A DNA stretch of 64,000 bases, taken from positions 248,001 through 312,000 of the forward strand of contig JAGWTR010000003.1 of the NCBI GenBank assembly GCA_028868855.1, in the 5' to 3' direction. This document shows positions 1 through 10,599 of this stretch, piece after piece. The notes beneath the pieces were generated by a model. That model saw only the letters and a program-made list of their open reading frames with translations, was not told the DNA's origin and made no database searches. How positions within the stretch are numbered: the first letter of the stretch is position 1; every line of letters begins with the position of its first letter. The DNA comes from Burkholderiales bacterium. GTDB lineage: Bacteria > Pseudomonadota > Gammaproteobacteria > Burkholderiales > Burkholderiaceae_C. The position numbers and the translations under genes are program-made.

Positions 1-188
1 ACATCGGGACGCTCTGAGTCGTCCGCCACGGTCATGATGAACTCGTCACCGATGACCTTGGATCCCACAAAGAAATTCGGGGCACGCTGAAAGCACATCT
101 GCGCCAGGCCCGGCATGGTGATCTTGGCCACCAGGTCTTGAATTTTGGGGTTGTCGGCTTCGGTGCCGAGTCGCACGGTGATGGCCAT
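1..188 (-). CDS. GNAT-family acetyltransferase, N-terminal part (cut by window start)
   Basis: The reading frame starts at ATG 188-186 with MAITVRLGTEADN and runs off the window after 62 codons. The opening beta-strand followed by a D-N-x-x-I helix, and the later segment ending in FIMTVADDSE, resemble the first part of a GNAT fold (beta1-alpha1-alpha2-beta2). The start lies two bases after the stop of the GH3 gene (TGACCATGG), so the two are almost certainly translated from one mRNA. The acetyl-CoA binding motif would lie outside the window, so the substrate and even activity cannot be judged. The family call is an inference from a partial sequence. Confidence 0.6.
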   Translation of the reverse strand, partial: MAITVRLGTEADNPKIQDLVAKITMPGLAQMCFQRAPNFFVGSKVIGDEFIMTVADDSERPD

Positions 189-190
189 GG

Positions 191-1867
191 TCAGAAGGTG
201 TGGTTAAGGGGGTGTCGGTGACCGGGTGAGTCGCCCGGCGCTGGTGCATCCAGCACGTTTCGCAACACGGCGGGCACCTCGCCGCGCCAATGACGCAGCG
301 GCTCGATCTTGATGTTGCCCTCGATCATGCCGCGCAGACGGCATTGGTCAAGGTAGATGTCGCGCATGCGCGGCAGCGCCACACATGCTGCCGGCTGCAA
401 CTGTCCGAGCTCACGCGCCAGCTTGTAATGGAAGTTGCCTTGCAAAGCATTTTCAACCTGGCTGGCCAGCGACTGCTGCAAAGCCTGCGGGTCGATGTGG
501 TGGCCGCACTCCACCAGCAACACATAACCAGGGGCCATGCGTGTGCTGTGGTCCAGGGCCAGCAAGGTCACCGGCAGGGCCTCATCCAGGCGCAAACCAT
601 CCTGCACCTGTTGTGCTGTGGTGGCGCTGATCTTTTCGCCCACCAGGTCGACGCCGTCGTTGCGGCCCAGGAAGGTGAAGCTCGGCACCTGGCCCAGGAA
701 GCCATCGACACGCAGGACATCGCTCATCTTGTAGCGCGCAAAGCCGCTGCCGGTGGTCATGATGGGGATGAGATCCTGGCCCGCGCGGACTTGCCAAGGC
801 GCCAGCACCCGGCCATCCTGGGCGTCTTCGAATTCATAGACATGGCTCAGGTACGCGAGCGGGTACTGGCCCTGGAAAGGGAAGGTCACCACGCCCTCCG
901 TGGCCCACAAGCCCTTGCCCTGAAAGCCAGCATGGGGCAACAGTGCTTTGAGCTTGTTCGCCCAGGGTGCTGCCGCCGCCGTGTCCCACGCGCTCAGCAC
1001 GGCCAGTTGTGGCCACAGCTGCGCGAAGAAGTTGGCGTTCATCTGACCGTTCCAGTCGCGCAGCAGGCGTGCCGCCCGCGCCGATTGGGGGCAAGGTAGT
1101 CCGGCCATGTGGCGGGTGCGGGCGCCCCACTGGCCACGCACCAGGACGGCGGCCAATTCTTCGCGCCACACGGACATCTGCTCCAGCAGACCCAGACCGA
1201 AGGTGGGGCTCCACACTGAAATGAAGCCCAGTGCAGGATCCGCCACCAGATAGGCCAACGTGGCAAACAGCGAATCGTCCGACGTTTCGGCCAAGGCAAT
1301 GTCTTGCGGCGCCGCCTGGGTCAGGTGGGCCAACAGGCGCTTGCCCCAGGACAACATCTTCATGTCGTCATTGATGTCGCCGGCGGTTTGGCTGCGCATG
1401 TCGGTGGGAATCCACGACAGCGACCAGTAATGCGTCCCCGTGGCCTGTCCGGGATACTGCCGGTATAGGTCCCCCACCCAAGCGGTGATCACCTGGTCCA
1501 GCTCATCGAGGAACATCTTGGTGTAGGGGATCCACTTCACGGCCGAGGTTGATCCGCTGGTGGGTTGGTAGCGCATCACCGGCGAGTCGATCAGCAGATT
1601 TTGTTTGCGCTCACGCTGCGCAAGCAACAACTCGGCGTAATCGTTGTAGGTCGTGACCGGCAGCTGGCGGGCAAACTCTTCCCAGGACCAATCCGCGCGG
1701 AGGCCCCGGCGCTGCCCCTGCGGCGCGCGCGATGCGGCAAGCAGCCAACGCGACAACCGTGCGCGCTGGATGGACTCCAGCTCGCCCAGGTGCCTTTCAA
1801 AACGACGTCGCCCCGGGGCGACCAGCAGTTTGAGTAGTTGGTGTCCTAAGCTTGTGCCTGCCCCCAT
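191..1867 (-). CDS. GH3-family acyl-adenylate-forming ligase
   Basis: A 558-residue protein of the GH3 ('auxin-responsive promoter') family. Characterised plant members adenylate a carboxylic acid and transfer it to an amino acid. Visible motifs are the phosphate-binding SGSTS (in YQPTSGSTSAVKW, about residue 103), the GLWATEG segment that replaces the plant YASSE-type motif, YKMSDVLRV in place of the plant YR.GD motif, and FLGRNDGVDLVGEKI near the hinge to the C-terminal lid. All three nucleotide-binding regions are present, so the enzyme is probably active. It is the middle gene of a GNAT-GH3-GNAT operon with two-base junctions on both sides. The acyl and amino substrates of bacterial GH3 proteins are mostly unknown, and nothing here identifies them. 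The start is ATG 1867-1865, after TAACC; its Shine-Dalgarno sequence is weak, which fits translational coupling. Confidence 0.85.
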   Translation of the reverse strand: MGAGTSLGHQLLKLLVAPGRRRFERHLGELESIQRARLSRWLLAASRAPQGQRRGLRADWSWEEFARQLPVTTYNDYAELLLAQRERKQNLLIDSPVMRYQPTSGSTSAVKWIPYTKMFLDELDQVITAWVGDLYRQYPGQATGTHYWSLSWIPTDMRSQTAGDINDDMKMLSWGKRLLAHLTQAAPQDIALAETSDDSLFATLAYLVADPALGFISVWSPTFGLGLLEQMSVWREELAAVLVRGQWGARTRHMAGLPCPQSARAARLLRDWNGQMNANFFAQLWPQLAVLSAWDTAAAAPWANKLKALLPHAGFQGKGLWATEGVVTFPFQGQYPLAYLSHVYEFEDAQDGRVLAPWQVRAGQDLIPIMTTGSGFARYKMSDVLRVDGFLGQVPSFTFLGRNDGVDLVGEKISATTAQQVQDGLRLDEALPVTLLALDHSTRMAPGYVLLVECGHHIDPQALQQSLASQVENALQGNFHYKLARELGQLQPAACVALPRMRDIYLDQCRLRGMIEGNIKIEPLRHWRGEVPAVLRNVLDAPAPGDSPGHRHPLNHTF

Positions 1868-1869
1868 GG

Positions 1870-2739
1870 TTAGGAGACCTTGGAGCGCTCGATGTCCTCA
1901 GCGACATCGAGGTCCAGCCATTTTTTGGGGGCGCTCACGTGGGCCGCTTGGCGCCTGGACAGATCCAACCCTTCTGGGTGGTGCGTGCCCAGCACATGCT
2001 TCTTGATCCACTTCCAGGGCACGTCGATGATGGAGCGCAACAGACTCTCGTAGTCACAGGCGGCCAGGCACGGCACTTCGGTGCCGCGTTGCCAGCTGGG
2101 ATTGACCTTTTGGAAAAAGGCGATGGTCGGGTTGGCGCTCGCCAACTCCGGCGTGATAAGGGCCACGCCGCCCTTGAGGCGCACATAGCTGTCCCCAAAG
2201 TCCAGCAGCATCTTTTCCCGGTCAAAGGCTTCGGGGAACAACTGCTGGCAATACGACTCCGTGATGCGGCGGTACTTTTCGTCATGGCCGTTCGCATTGG
2301 GGTAGTAGTTGTAGAAGTTGTTGGTCATCAAGAGATAGGTCTTGTATCCCTTGGAGATCAGGAACCAATAGAAGGGCACGAACGGGCGCTTGAGGCGTTC
2401 AATGATCAAGCGACGGTAAAACGTATTGGCCAGGGCATTGTTGCCCCAATAGGCCTGCTCGATGATGGTGTCGCCGCTGAAAATGCCGCGCACACGCTTG
2501 CCATCAACCTTGATGTCAAAGAAGGTCTGCGTCGAGAAGCCCACGATCTCGTCGGTTGCGGCGCGAGTGACCAGGATGACGCCCGACTTCTTGGATAGGT
2601 CGGTCAGGAACACGTCCAGCGAGGTGTTCTCGTAGTACTTGGCGTACAAGTCATACATCTGCTTGATGTGCGAGACGGTGACCGCCTTGATGGGCCGAAA
2701 GAAGGTGTTGACCTTCTCTTTTTTGTTGATAACGGACAT
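1870..2739 (-). CDS. GNAT-like acyltransferase, first gene of the GH3 operon
   Basis: A 289-residue soluble protein with no signal peptide. The centre (about residues 55-110) reads like a GNAT core: a strand with VILVTRAATDEIVGF, then RGIFSGDTIIE, and an acetyl-CoA-loop-like QAYWGNNALANTFYRR before a helix. The region that follows is rich in aromatic residues (PFYWFLISKG, NNFYNYYPN), and the rest (about 170-289) has no motif I recognise. GGTGGAG precedes the start, with ATG 2739-2737 chosen over a nearby upstream ATG. Its stop is two bases before the GH3 start. I do not know a named family for it; the GNAT assignment rests on fold-like pattern only. Its job is presumably to modify the GH3 substrate or product, which is an inference from the operon. 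Confidence 0.55.
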   Translation of the reverse strand: MSVINKKEKVNTFFRPIKAVTVSHIKQMYDLYAKYYENTSLDVFLTDLSKKSGVILVTRAATDEIVGFSTQTFFDIKVDGKRVRGIFSGDTIIEQAYWGNNALANTFYRRLIIERLKRPFVPFYWFLISKGYKTYLLMTNNFYNYYPNANGHDEKYRRITESYCQQLFPEAFDREKMLLDFGDSYVRLKGGVALITPELASANPTIAFFQKVNPSWQRGTEVPCLAACDYESLLRSIIDVPWKWIKKHVLGTHHPEGLDLSRRQAAHVSAPKKWLDLDVAEDIERSKVS

Positions 2740-2844
2740 AGCATGACTCCACCAGAGTGCCCGGGGTCAGGGCTGCGATCCCCCGGCCCCCGTGTCGGAG
2801 GGCTGCGCGGGGTGGCCTGGAAACATATTGTTGCAATTGGGTTG

Positions 2845-2873
2845 TTAGTTGAAGAGGATGCCGGCGTTGTCAA
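2845..2873 (-). promoter_or_regulatory. Candidate promoter of the GH3 operon
   Basis: On the minus strand a perfect TTGACA (2873-2868) is followed, at a 17-base spacing, by AACTAA, a poor -10 match. The GC inverted repeat at 2899-2921 lies just upstream. The -35 element is good and the -10 is weak, so an activator may be needed or the hexamer may be chance. Confidence 0.3.
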
Positions 2874-3098
2874 CAAAGCGGCATGGGGCTTGCCCGAGCC
2901 ACCCCCCGAATTTGGGGGTGGGCTAATGCTAGGCGCTGGGCTGGCCGAGTCGCGCTCGTTCAACCCCGTGCCGGGCGCTCGCCACGGCAAGGCCGATCTG
3001 TGCAGCCTGATCCGCCGTTATTGAGCCTGCGCGGCGTGCGTTGAGCGTGACCTTATTCCCATGACTGGGGGGATGTGGCGTTCTCGCAGGTGGAGGGC

Positions 3099-3127
3099 TA
3101 GACCCGGCGCGGGTAAGCGCGTATAAT
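3099..3127 (+). promoter_or_regulatory. Candidate promoter of the atp operon
   Basis: A perfect -10 hexamer TATAAT lies at 3122-3127 in GCGTATAATC. The hexamer 17 bases upstream (TAGACC, 3099-3104) is a poor -35. It is the best promoter-like element before atpI and gives a leader of about 90 bases. Confidence 0.45.
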
Positions 3128-3224
3128 CTTTAGGTTTTGTCGACAGCAGGGTCTTGTTGGCGCCTCAGAAGGCACCTTCTCGCACTTTGGGTCTGCCCGA
3201 TCTGAAGATTTGAAGGTGGTGAGG

Positions 3225-3719
3225 ATGGCGAAGGCGCTTGATGATTCGGATGGATTTGCGTCGTCCGAGTTGCCGATTTGCCAGCTGACGCGCGAAGACG
3301 TCGAGCTCCTGCGGGCTCAGCGGCCTGCGGTGTCTTTGTGGCGAGCGGTGGTCTTTCAAGTGCTGGCTGCCTTGTTCGTTGCAGCCGTGTCCTGGTGGGT
3401 AGGTGGGCATCGCAGCAGTGTGGTGTATTCGGCGCTGTACGGCGCCGCCTGCGTGGTGGTGCCGGGTGCTTTGTTTGCCTACGGCGTGGCGCGGCAGGCG
3501 AGGGTGGGTGATGCGGGTGTGGCCATGTTTGGCTTCATGCTCTGGGAATTTGTGAAGATTGGGGTGGCGGTCATCATGATGGTGGCGGCTGTCAAGGTGG
3601 TGTCAAACCTGAGCTGGCCAGCCTTCCTGGTGGCCCTGGTGGTGAGCATCAAGGTGAATTGGCTGGCCTTGCTGATGCAAGGTCGGGTGAAGAAAAACGT
3701 CGCAAGCGACAAGCGTTAA
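3225..3719 (+). CDS. atpI: ATP synthase subunit I
   Basis: A 164-residue membrane protein at the head of the ATP synthase operon. After a cytoplasmic N-terminus of about 45 residues there are four hydrophobic segments (near VVFQVLAALFVAAVSW, SALYGAACVVVPGALFAYG, FVKIGVAVIMMVAAV and FLVALVVSIKVNWLALL) and a basic tail. AtpI is an accessory protein linked to c-ring assembly and Mg2+ or Ca2+ uptake; it is not part of the finished enzyme. The ATG at 3225 is preferred over an in-frame TTG at 3210 because AGGTGG sits five bases before it. The next gene, atpB, follows after 12 bases. Confidence 0.88.
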   Translation: MAKALDDSDGFASSELPICQLTREDVELLRAQRPAVSLWRAVVFQVLAALFVAAVSWWVGGHRSSVVYSALYGAACVVVPGALFAYGVARQARVGDAGVAMFGFMLWEFVKIGVAVIMMVAAVKVVSNLSWPAFLVALVVSIKVNWLALLMQGRVKKNVASDKR

Positions 3720-3731
3720 CTGAGATCAACG

Positions 3732-4953
<1,222 letters not shown>

Positions 4954-4990
4954 GCCGCCCCGGACCTTTCACGACTGAAAGGCTCGTGCC

Positions 4991-5461
4991 GTGAATATCA
5001 ACGCAACCCTGTTCCTCCAGGCCATCGTTTTTGCGATCCTGGTGTGGTTTACCACGCGCTTCATTTGGCCTCCTCTGACCAAGGCCCTGGACGAGCGTGC
5101 TCAAAAGATCGCTGACGGTCTGGCTGCGGCCGACAAGGCCAAGTCTGAATTGGCTGTGACCAACAAGCGCGTCGAAGAGCAACTCGCCCAGACCCGCGAC
5201 GAAAGTACCAAGCGCATTGCCGACGCTGACAAGCGTGCCCAAGCCATTGTCGAAGACGCCAAAAAGCGTGCTGAAGATGAAGGCGCCAAGATCATCGCTG
5301 CTGCCAAGGCCGACGCCGACCAGCAAGTGATCCGGGCTCGTGAGGCACTGCGTGAGCAAGTCGCGACGCTGGCTGTCAAAGGTGCTGAGCAAATCCTCAA
5401 GCGCGAAGTCAACGTGGGCGTTCACGCCGACTTGCTGGCTCGCCTGAAGACGGAGCTCTGA
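4991..5461 (+). CDS. atpF: F1Fo ATP synthase subunit b
   Basis: A 156-residue peripheral stalk subunit. One N-terminal membrane helix (about residues 5-25, [21 protein letters not shown]) is followed by a long, highly charged, alanine-rich coiled coil (about 30-140) that dimerises and reaches up to the delta subunit. The start is GTG 4991, with GAAAGG ending nine bases upstream; no ATG gives the conserved [11 protein letters not shown]-terminus. The stop is one base before the atpH start. Confidence 0.96.
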   Translation: MNINATLFLQAIVFAILVWFTTRFIWPPLTKALDERAQKIADGLAAADKAKSELAVTNKRVEEQLAQTRDESTKRIADADKRAQAIVEDAKKRAEDEGAKIIAAAKADADQQVIRAREALREQVATLAVKGAEQILKREVNVGVHADLLARLKTEL

Positions 5462-5462
5462 C

Positions 5463-5996
5463 ATGGCTGAGCTGGCAACCATCGCGCGCCCCTATGCCGA
5501 AGCCCTCTTCAAGGTCGCTCAAAGCGGCGACCTCAAGAAGTGGGCTGGGCAGGTGGAGGCGCTGGCCAACGTCGCCGCTGATCCTCAGCTGCGAGAGTTT
5601 GCCGACAACCCCAAGGTGCTGCCTCAGCAGGTGTTCGATGTGTTGACGGCCGCTGCCAATCAGCCGCTCGATGCTGGCATGCAGAACTTTCTGCGTGCCG
5701 TGATCGACAACGGCCGTCTGGCGGCGTTGCCTGAAATCATCGCGCAGTTCCATGCCTTGGTGAATGCCCGTTCCGGTGTCGCCGACGCCAAGATCTTCAG
5801 CGCTTACCCGCTGGATCCCGGTCAGTTGACCGACGTCGTAGGCGTGCTGGAAAAGCGCTTTGGTCGCAAACTGGCCGCCACCGTGGAAGTCGAACCCGAA
5901 TTGATCGGCGGTATCCGCGTGGTCGTCGGTGACGAGGCCCTGGACACCTCGGTCAAAGCCCGATTGGAACGCATGAAGGCAGCCCTGACCGCCTGA
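5463..5996 (+). CDS. atpH: F1 ATP synthase subunit delta
   Basis: A 177-residue soluble subunit that joins the top of F1 to the b dimer. It opens with the family pattern [15 protein letters not shown] and ends with the conserved C-terminal region [23 protein letters not shown]. Its start is one base after the atpF stop (TGACATGG), consistent with coupled translation of two stalk subunits. A 94-base gap containing a hairpin separates it from atpA. Confidence 0.96.
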   Translation: MAELATIARPYAEALFKVAQSGDLKKWAGQVEALANVAADPQLREFADNPKVLPQQVFDVLTAAANQPLDAGMQNFLRAVIDNGRLAALPEIIAQFHALVNARSGVADAKIFSAYPLDPGQLTDVVGVLEKRFGRKLAATVEVEPELIGGIRVVVGDEALDTSVKARLERMKAALTA

Positions 5997-6044
5997 TGGT
6001 TTGACTTCGCATCGACACAACTGGATCGACCTTATCCGTCGGGT

Positions 6045-6068
6045 TGTTTCGGGCGTTACCCCGAAACA
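6045..6068 (+). other. Intercistronic hairpin between atpH and atpA
   Basis: TGTTTCGGG (6045-6053) and CCCGAAACA (6060-6068) form a perfect 9-bp stem with a 6-base loop. No T-run follows, so it does not look like a terminator. It ends 22 bases before the atpA ATG and could protect or punctuate the mRNA. Confidence 0.5.
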
Positions 6069-6090
6069 GTGACCCAACTGGGAGCTAAGC

Positions 6091-7644
6091 ATGCAATTGA
6101 ATCCCGCCGAAATTTCTGAATTGATCAAAAGCCGCATCGAGGGCCTGAGTGCATCGGCGGACCTCCGCAACCAAGGCACCGTTCTTTCGGTGACTGACGG
6201 TATCGTCCGCGTCCATGGCCTGTCCAATGTGATGCAAGGCGAAATGCTGGAGTTCCCCGCGACCGCCAACGGCACCGCGACCTTCGGGCTGGCCTTGAAC
6301 CTTGAGCGCGACTCTGTCGGCGCCGTGATCCTGGGTGAGTACGAACACATCTCCGAAGGCGACACCGTCAAGTGCACGGGCCGCATTCTGGAAGTGCCCG
6401 TGGGCCCCGAGCTCGTCGGCCGCGTGGTCAACGCCCTGGGTCAGCCGATCGACGGCAAAGGCCCGATCAACGCCAAACTCTCCTCGCCCATCGAGAAGAT
6501 CGCCCCCGGCGTGATCGCCCGCCAATCGGTGGACCAGCCGCTGCAAACCGGTCTGAAGTCCATCGACTCGATGGTGCCGGTTGGCCGTGGCCAGCGCGAG
6601 CTGATCATCGGTGACCGCCAGACCGGCAAGACCGCCGTCGCCATCGACGCCATCATCAACCAAAAGGGACAGGGCGTCACCTGTATCTATGTCGCGATCG
6701 GCCAGAAGGCCTCCTCGATCAAGAACGTGGTGCGCTCATTGGAGCAAGCCGGCGCGATGGATTACACCATTGTGGTGGCGGCCTCTGCCTCCGAGTCGGC
6801 GGCAATGCAGTTCGTGTCGGCCTATTCAGGTTGCACGATGGGCGAGTACTTCCGCGACCGCGGTCAAGACGCCCTGATCGTGTATGACGACCTGTCCAAG
6901 CAAGCCGTGGCCTATCGCCAAGTCTCGCTGCTGTTGCGCCGTCCTCCAGGCCGTGAAGCCTACCCTGGCGACGTGTTCTATCTCCACTCGCGCCTGCTCG
7001 AGCGCGCTGCCCGCGTGAATGCCGACTATGTCGAAGCCTTCACCAAGGGTGAAGTCAAGGGCAAGACGGGTTCGCTGACGGCTCTGCCCATCATCGAAAC
7101 GCAAGCCGGTGACGTGTCGGCCTTCGTGCCCACCAACGTGATCTCAATCACCGACGGCCAGATCTTCTTGGAAACCAGCCTGTTCAACGCCGGCATTCGC
7201 CCCGCCATCAACGCCGGTATTTCGGTGTCGCGCGTCGGTGGTGCGGCCCAGACCAAGCTGATCAAGAACCTGTCCGGTGGTATCCGTACCGACTTGGCCC
7301 AGTACCGTGAACTGGCTGCGTTCGCGCAGTTCGCCTCTGACCTGGACGAGGCCACCCGCAAGCAGCTGGATCGTGGTGCCCGCGTCACCGAACTGCTCAA
7401 GCAGGCTCAGTACTCGCCGCTGCCGATCTCGCTGATGGGAGCTACCTTGTTTGCCGTGAACAAGGGCTACATGGACGATGTCGACGTCAAGAAGATCCTG
7501 GCCTTTGAATCCGGTTTGCACCAGTTCCTCAAGACCAGCCACGCAGCTCTGCTGTCTAAACTCGAACAGACCAAGGCGCTCGATAAGGAATCTGAAGCTG
7601 AGCTTCAATCCGCCATCGTCGCGTTCAAGAAGTCGTTCGCCTGA
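6091..7644 (+). CDS. atpA: F1 ATP synthase subunit alpha
   Basis: A 517-residue non-catalytic hexamer subunit. The order is an N-terminal beta-barrel (about 25-95), a nucleotide-binding domain with Walker A GDRQTGKT (174-181), and a C-terminal helical domain. The alpha-type signature [17 protein letters not shown] contains the arginine that reaches into the beta catalytic site. Length and motifs match the family with no gaps. GGGAG lies seven bases before the ATG. Confidence 0.98.
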   Translation: MQLNPAEISELIKSRIEGLSASADLRNQGTVLSVTDGIVRVHGLSNVMQGEMLEFPATANGTATFGLALNLERDSVGAVILGEYEHISEGDTVKCTGRILEVPVGPELVGRVVNALGQPIDGKGPINAKLSSPIEKIAPGVIARQSVDQPLQTGLKSIDSMVPVGRGQRELIIGDRQTGKTAVAIDAIINQKGQGVTCIYVAIGQKASSIKNVVRSLEQAGAMDYTIVVAASASESAAMQFVSAYSGCTMGEYFRDRGQDALIVYDDLSKQAVAYRQVSLLLRRPPGREAYPGDVFYLHSRLLERAARVNADYVEAFTKGEVKGKTGSLTALPIIETQAGDVSAFVPTNVISITDGQIFLETSLFNAGIRPAINAGISVSRVGGAAQTKLIKNLSGGIRTDLAQYRELAAFAQFASDLDEATRKQLDRGARVTELLKQAQYSPLPISLMGATLFAVNKGYMDDVDVKKILAFESGLHQFLKTSHAALLSKLEQTKALDKESEAELQSAIVAFKKSFA

Positions 7645-7657
7645 TTAGGAGCACGCC

Positions 7658-8524
7658 ATGGCGGCAGGCAAGGAAATACGCGGCAAGATCAAGAGCGTAG
7701 AGAACACCAAGAAGATCACCAAGGCCATGGAAATGGTCGCGGCTTCCAAGATGCGCAAGGCGCAGGAACGCATGCGTGCGGCCCGCCCTTACGCTGAAAA
7801 GGTGCGCAATATTGCAGCTCATCTGTCCAAGGCGAACCCCGAGTACGTCCACCCCTTCCTGGTCGCCAATGTGGGCGCCAAAAAGGTTGGCTTGATCGTG
7901 GTGACCACGGACAAGGGCTTGTGCGGTGGTCTCAACACCAACGTGTTGCGCGGCGTGACCACGACCTTGAGGGACCTTGATGCCCAGGGCAAGACCGCTG
8001 AGGTCGTGGCCATTGGCAACAAGGGGTTGGGCTTTGCCAACCGCATCGGCGCCAAGGTGGTGGCCCACGCGACCCAGTTGGGTGATACCCCCCATCTTGA
8101 GAGGCTGATCGGCCCTGTCAAGGTGCTGCTCGACGCGTATGCGGCGGGGGAGCTGTCGTCGGTGATCCTGTGCTACACCCGTTTCATCAATACGATGAAA
8201 CAGGAGGCCGTGGTCGAGCAGTTGCTGCCTTTGAAGGCAGAAGCCCTGGATGCCGAACCCGCCCATCAGTGGGACTACATCTATGAACCCGATGCCAAGT
8301 CGGTCATTGATGACCTGCTGGTGCGCTACGTCGAGGCGCTGATCTACCAGGCCGTGGCCGAAAACATGGCGTCTGAGCAGTCAGCGCGCATGGTGGCGAT
8401 GAAGTCCGCGACCGACAACGCTGGTTCTGTGATCGGCGAACTCAAGCTGGTCTACAACAAGACCCGCCAGGCCGCGATCACCAAAGAATTGTCCGAGATC
8501 GTTGCCGGTGCGGCTGCGGTCTGA
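7658..8524 (+). CDS. atpG: F1 ATP synthase subunit gamma
   Basis: A 288-residue rotor shaft. The N-terminal helix begins [33 protein letters not shown], and the C-terminal helix contains [31 protein letters not shown]; together they form the coiled coil inside the alpha/beta hexamer. The central Rossmann-like part includes [12 protein letters not shown]. It lies 13 bases after atpA, with AGGAG before the start. Confidence 0.97.
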   Translation: MAAGKEIRGKIKSVENTKKITKAMEMVAASKMRKAQERMRAARPYAEKVRNIAAHLSKANPEYVHPFLVANVGAKKVGLIVVTTDKGLCGGLNTNVLRGVTTTLRDLDAQGKTAEVVAIGNKGLGFANRIGAKVVAHATQLGDTPHLERLIGPVKVLLDAYAAGELSSVILCYTRFINTMKQEAVVEQLLPLKAEALDAEPAHQWDYIYEPDAKSVIDDLLVRYVEALIYQAVAENMASEQSARMVAMKSATDNAGSVIGELKLVYNKTRQAAITKELSEIVAGAAAV

Positions 8525-8539
8525 CCCTGAATTAATTGA

Positions 8540-9967
<1,428 letters not shown>

Positions 9968-9974
9968 GCATCAA

Positions 9975-10010
9975 GTCAGGGTTTGCCGCAAAATGGCGGC
10001 CGGCCCTGAC
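9975..10010 (+). other. Intercistronic stem-loop between atpD and atpC
   Basis: An outer stem GTCAGGG (9975-9981) with CCCTGAC (10004-10010) encloses an inner stem GCCGC (9985-9989) with GCGGC (9996-10000). It begins seven bases after the atpD stop and has no T-run, so it is probably a stability or processing element rather than a full terminator. Confidence 0.5.
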
Positions 10011-10066
10011 CTGCGCTTGCTTCCAGCCCCGCGTTGATTCGCCTTACCCCATCGAGAGAGTCTGTT

Positions 10067-10486
10067 ATGTCCACCATTCACGTTGACGTTGTTTCGGCTG
10101 AAGAGTCCATCTTCTCCGGCGAAGCCACGTTGGTGTCCTTGCCCGGTGAGTCCGGCGAGCTGGGCATCCTGCCCCGTCACACGCCCTTGATCACCCGAAT
10201 CAAGGCGGGTGCGGTGCGCATTCAGCGCGCCGACAATCAAGAGGAAGAGTTCGTTTTTGTCGCCGGCGGCATTCTGGAAGTGCAGCCTGATCGCGTCACG
10301 GTGCTGGCTGACACGGCCGTGCGTGGCAAGGACCTGGATGAGGCCAAGGCGTCTGAAGCCAAGCGGCTTGCCCAAGATGCCGTGCAGAACGCCAAGGGCC
10401 ATCTGGATCTGGCGCGTGCGCAAAGCGAGTTGCAAATCATGATTGCCCAACTGGCGGCCATCCAGCGCCTGCGCGGCAGGAAGTGA
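10067..10486 (+). CDS. atpC: F1 ATP synthase subunit epsilon
   Basis: A 139-residue subunit with the N-terminal beta sandwich ([31 protein letters not shown]) and a C-terminal helical hairpin that can inhibit the enzyme. ATG 10067 gives the usual length; an in-frame TTG at 10034 would add residues the family lacks. The GAGAGAG Shine-Dalgarno is weak. It is the last gene of the operon, followed by a terminator. Confidence 0.96.
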   Translation: MSTIHVDVVSAEESIFSGEATLVSLPGESGELGILPRHTPLITRIKAGAVRIQRADNQEEEFVFVAGGILEVQPDRVTVLADTAVRGKDLDEAKASEAKRLAQDAVQNAKGHLDLARAQSELQIMIAQLAAIQRLRGRK

Positions 10487-10529
10487 TCTGACGCATCGTT
10501 GTCCGCCAGCTCGTTTGGCTGTCACGCAG

Positions 10530-10556
10530 GCCCGCAGTTACCCGCTGCGGGCTTTT
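10530..10556 (+). terminator. Rho-independent terminator of the atp operon
   Basis: GCCCGCAG (10530-10537) pairs with CTGCGGGC (10545-10552) around a 7-base loop, followed by TTTT. It ends 43 bases before ilvA, so it separates the two transcription units. Confidence 0.8.
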
Positions 10557-10599
10557 GTCGTTCTGGCGTCCCTGATATTTTTTGACGGAGTCCCCCTTC

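Larger units (their letters stand above)
2740..3224. other. Divergent intergenic region between the GH3 operon and atpI
   Basis: About 485 bases without a convincing gene. It holds a TTGACA element pointing towards the GH3 operon (2873-2868), an 8-bp GC inverted repeat (CCACCCCC at 2899-2906 and GGGGGTGG at 2914-2921), and a TATAAT box (3122-3127) about 100 bases before atpI. Open frames here show no family resemblance and no good ribosome binding site. Confidence 0.6.
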
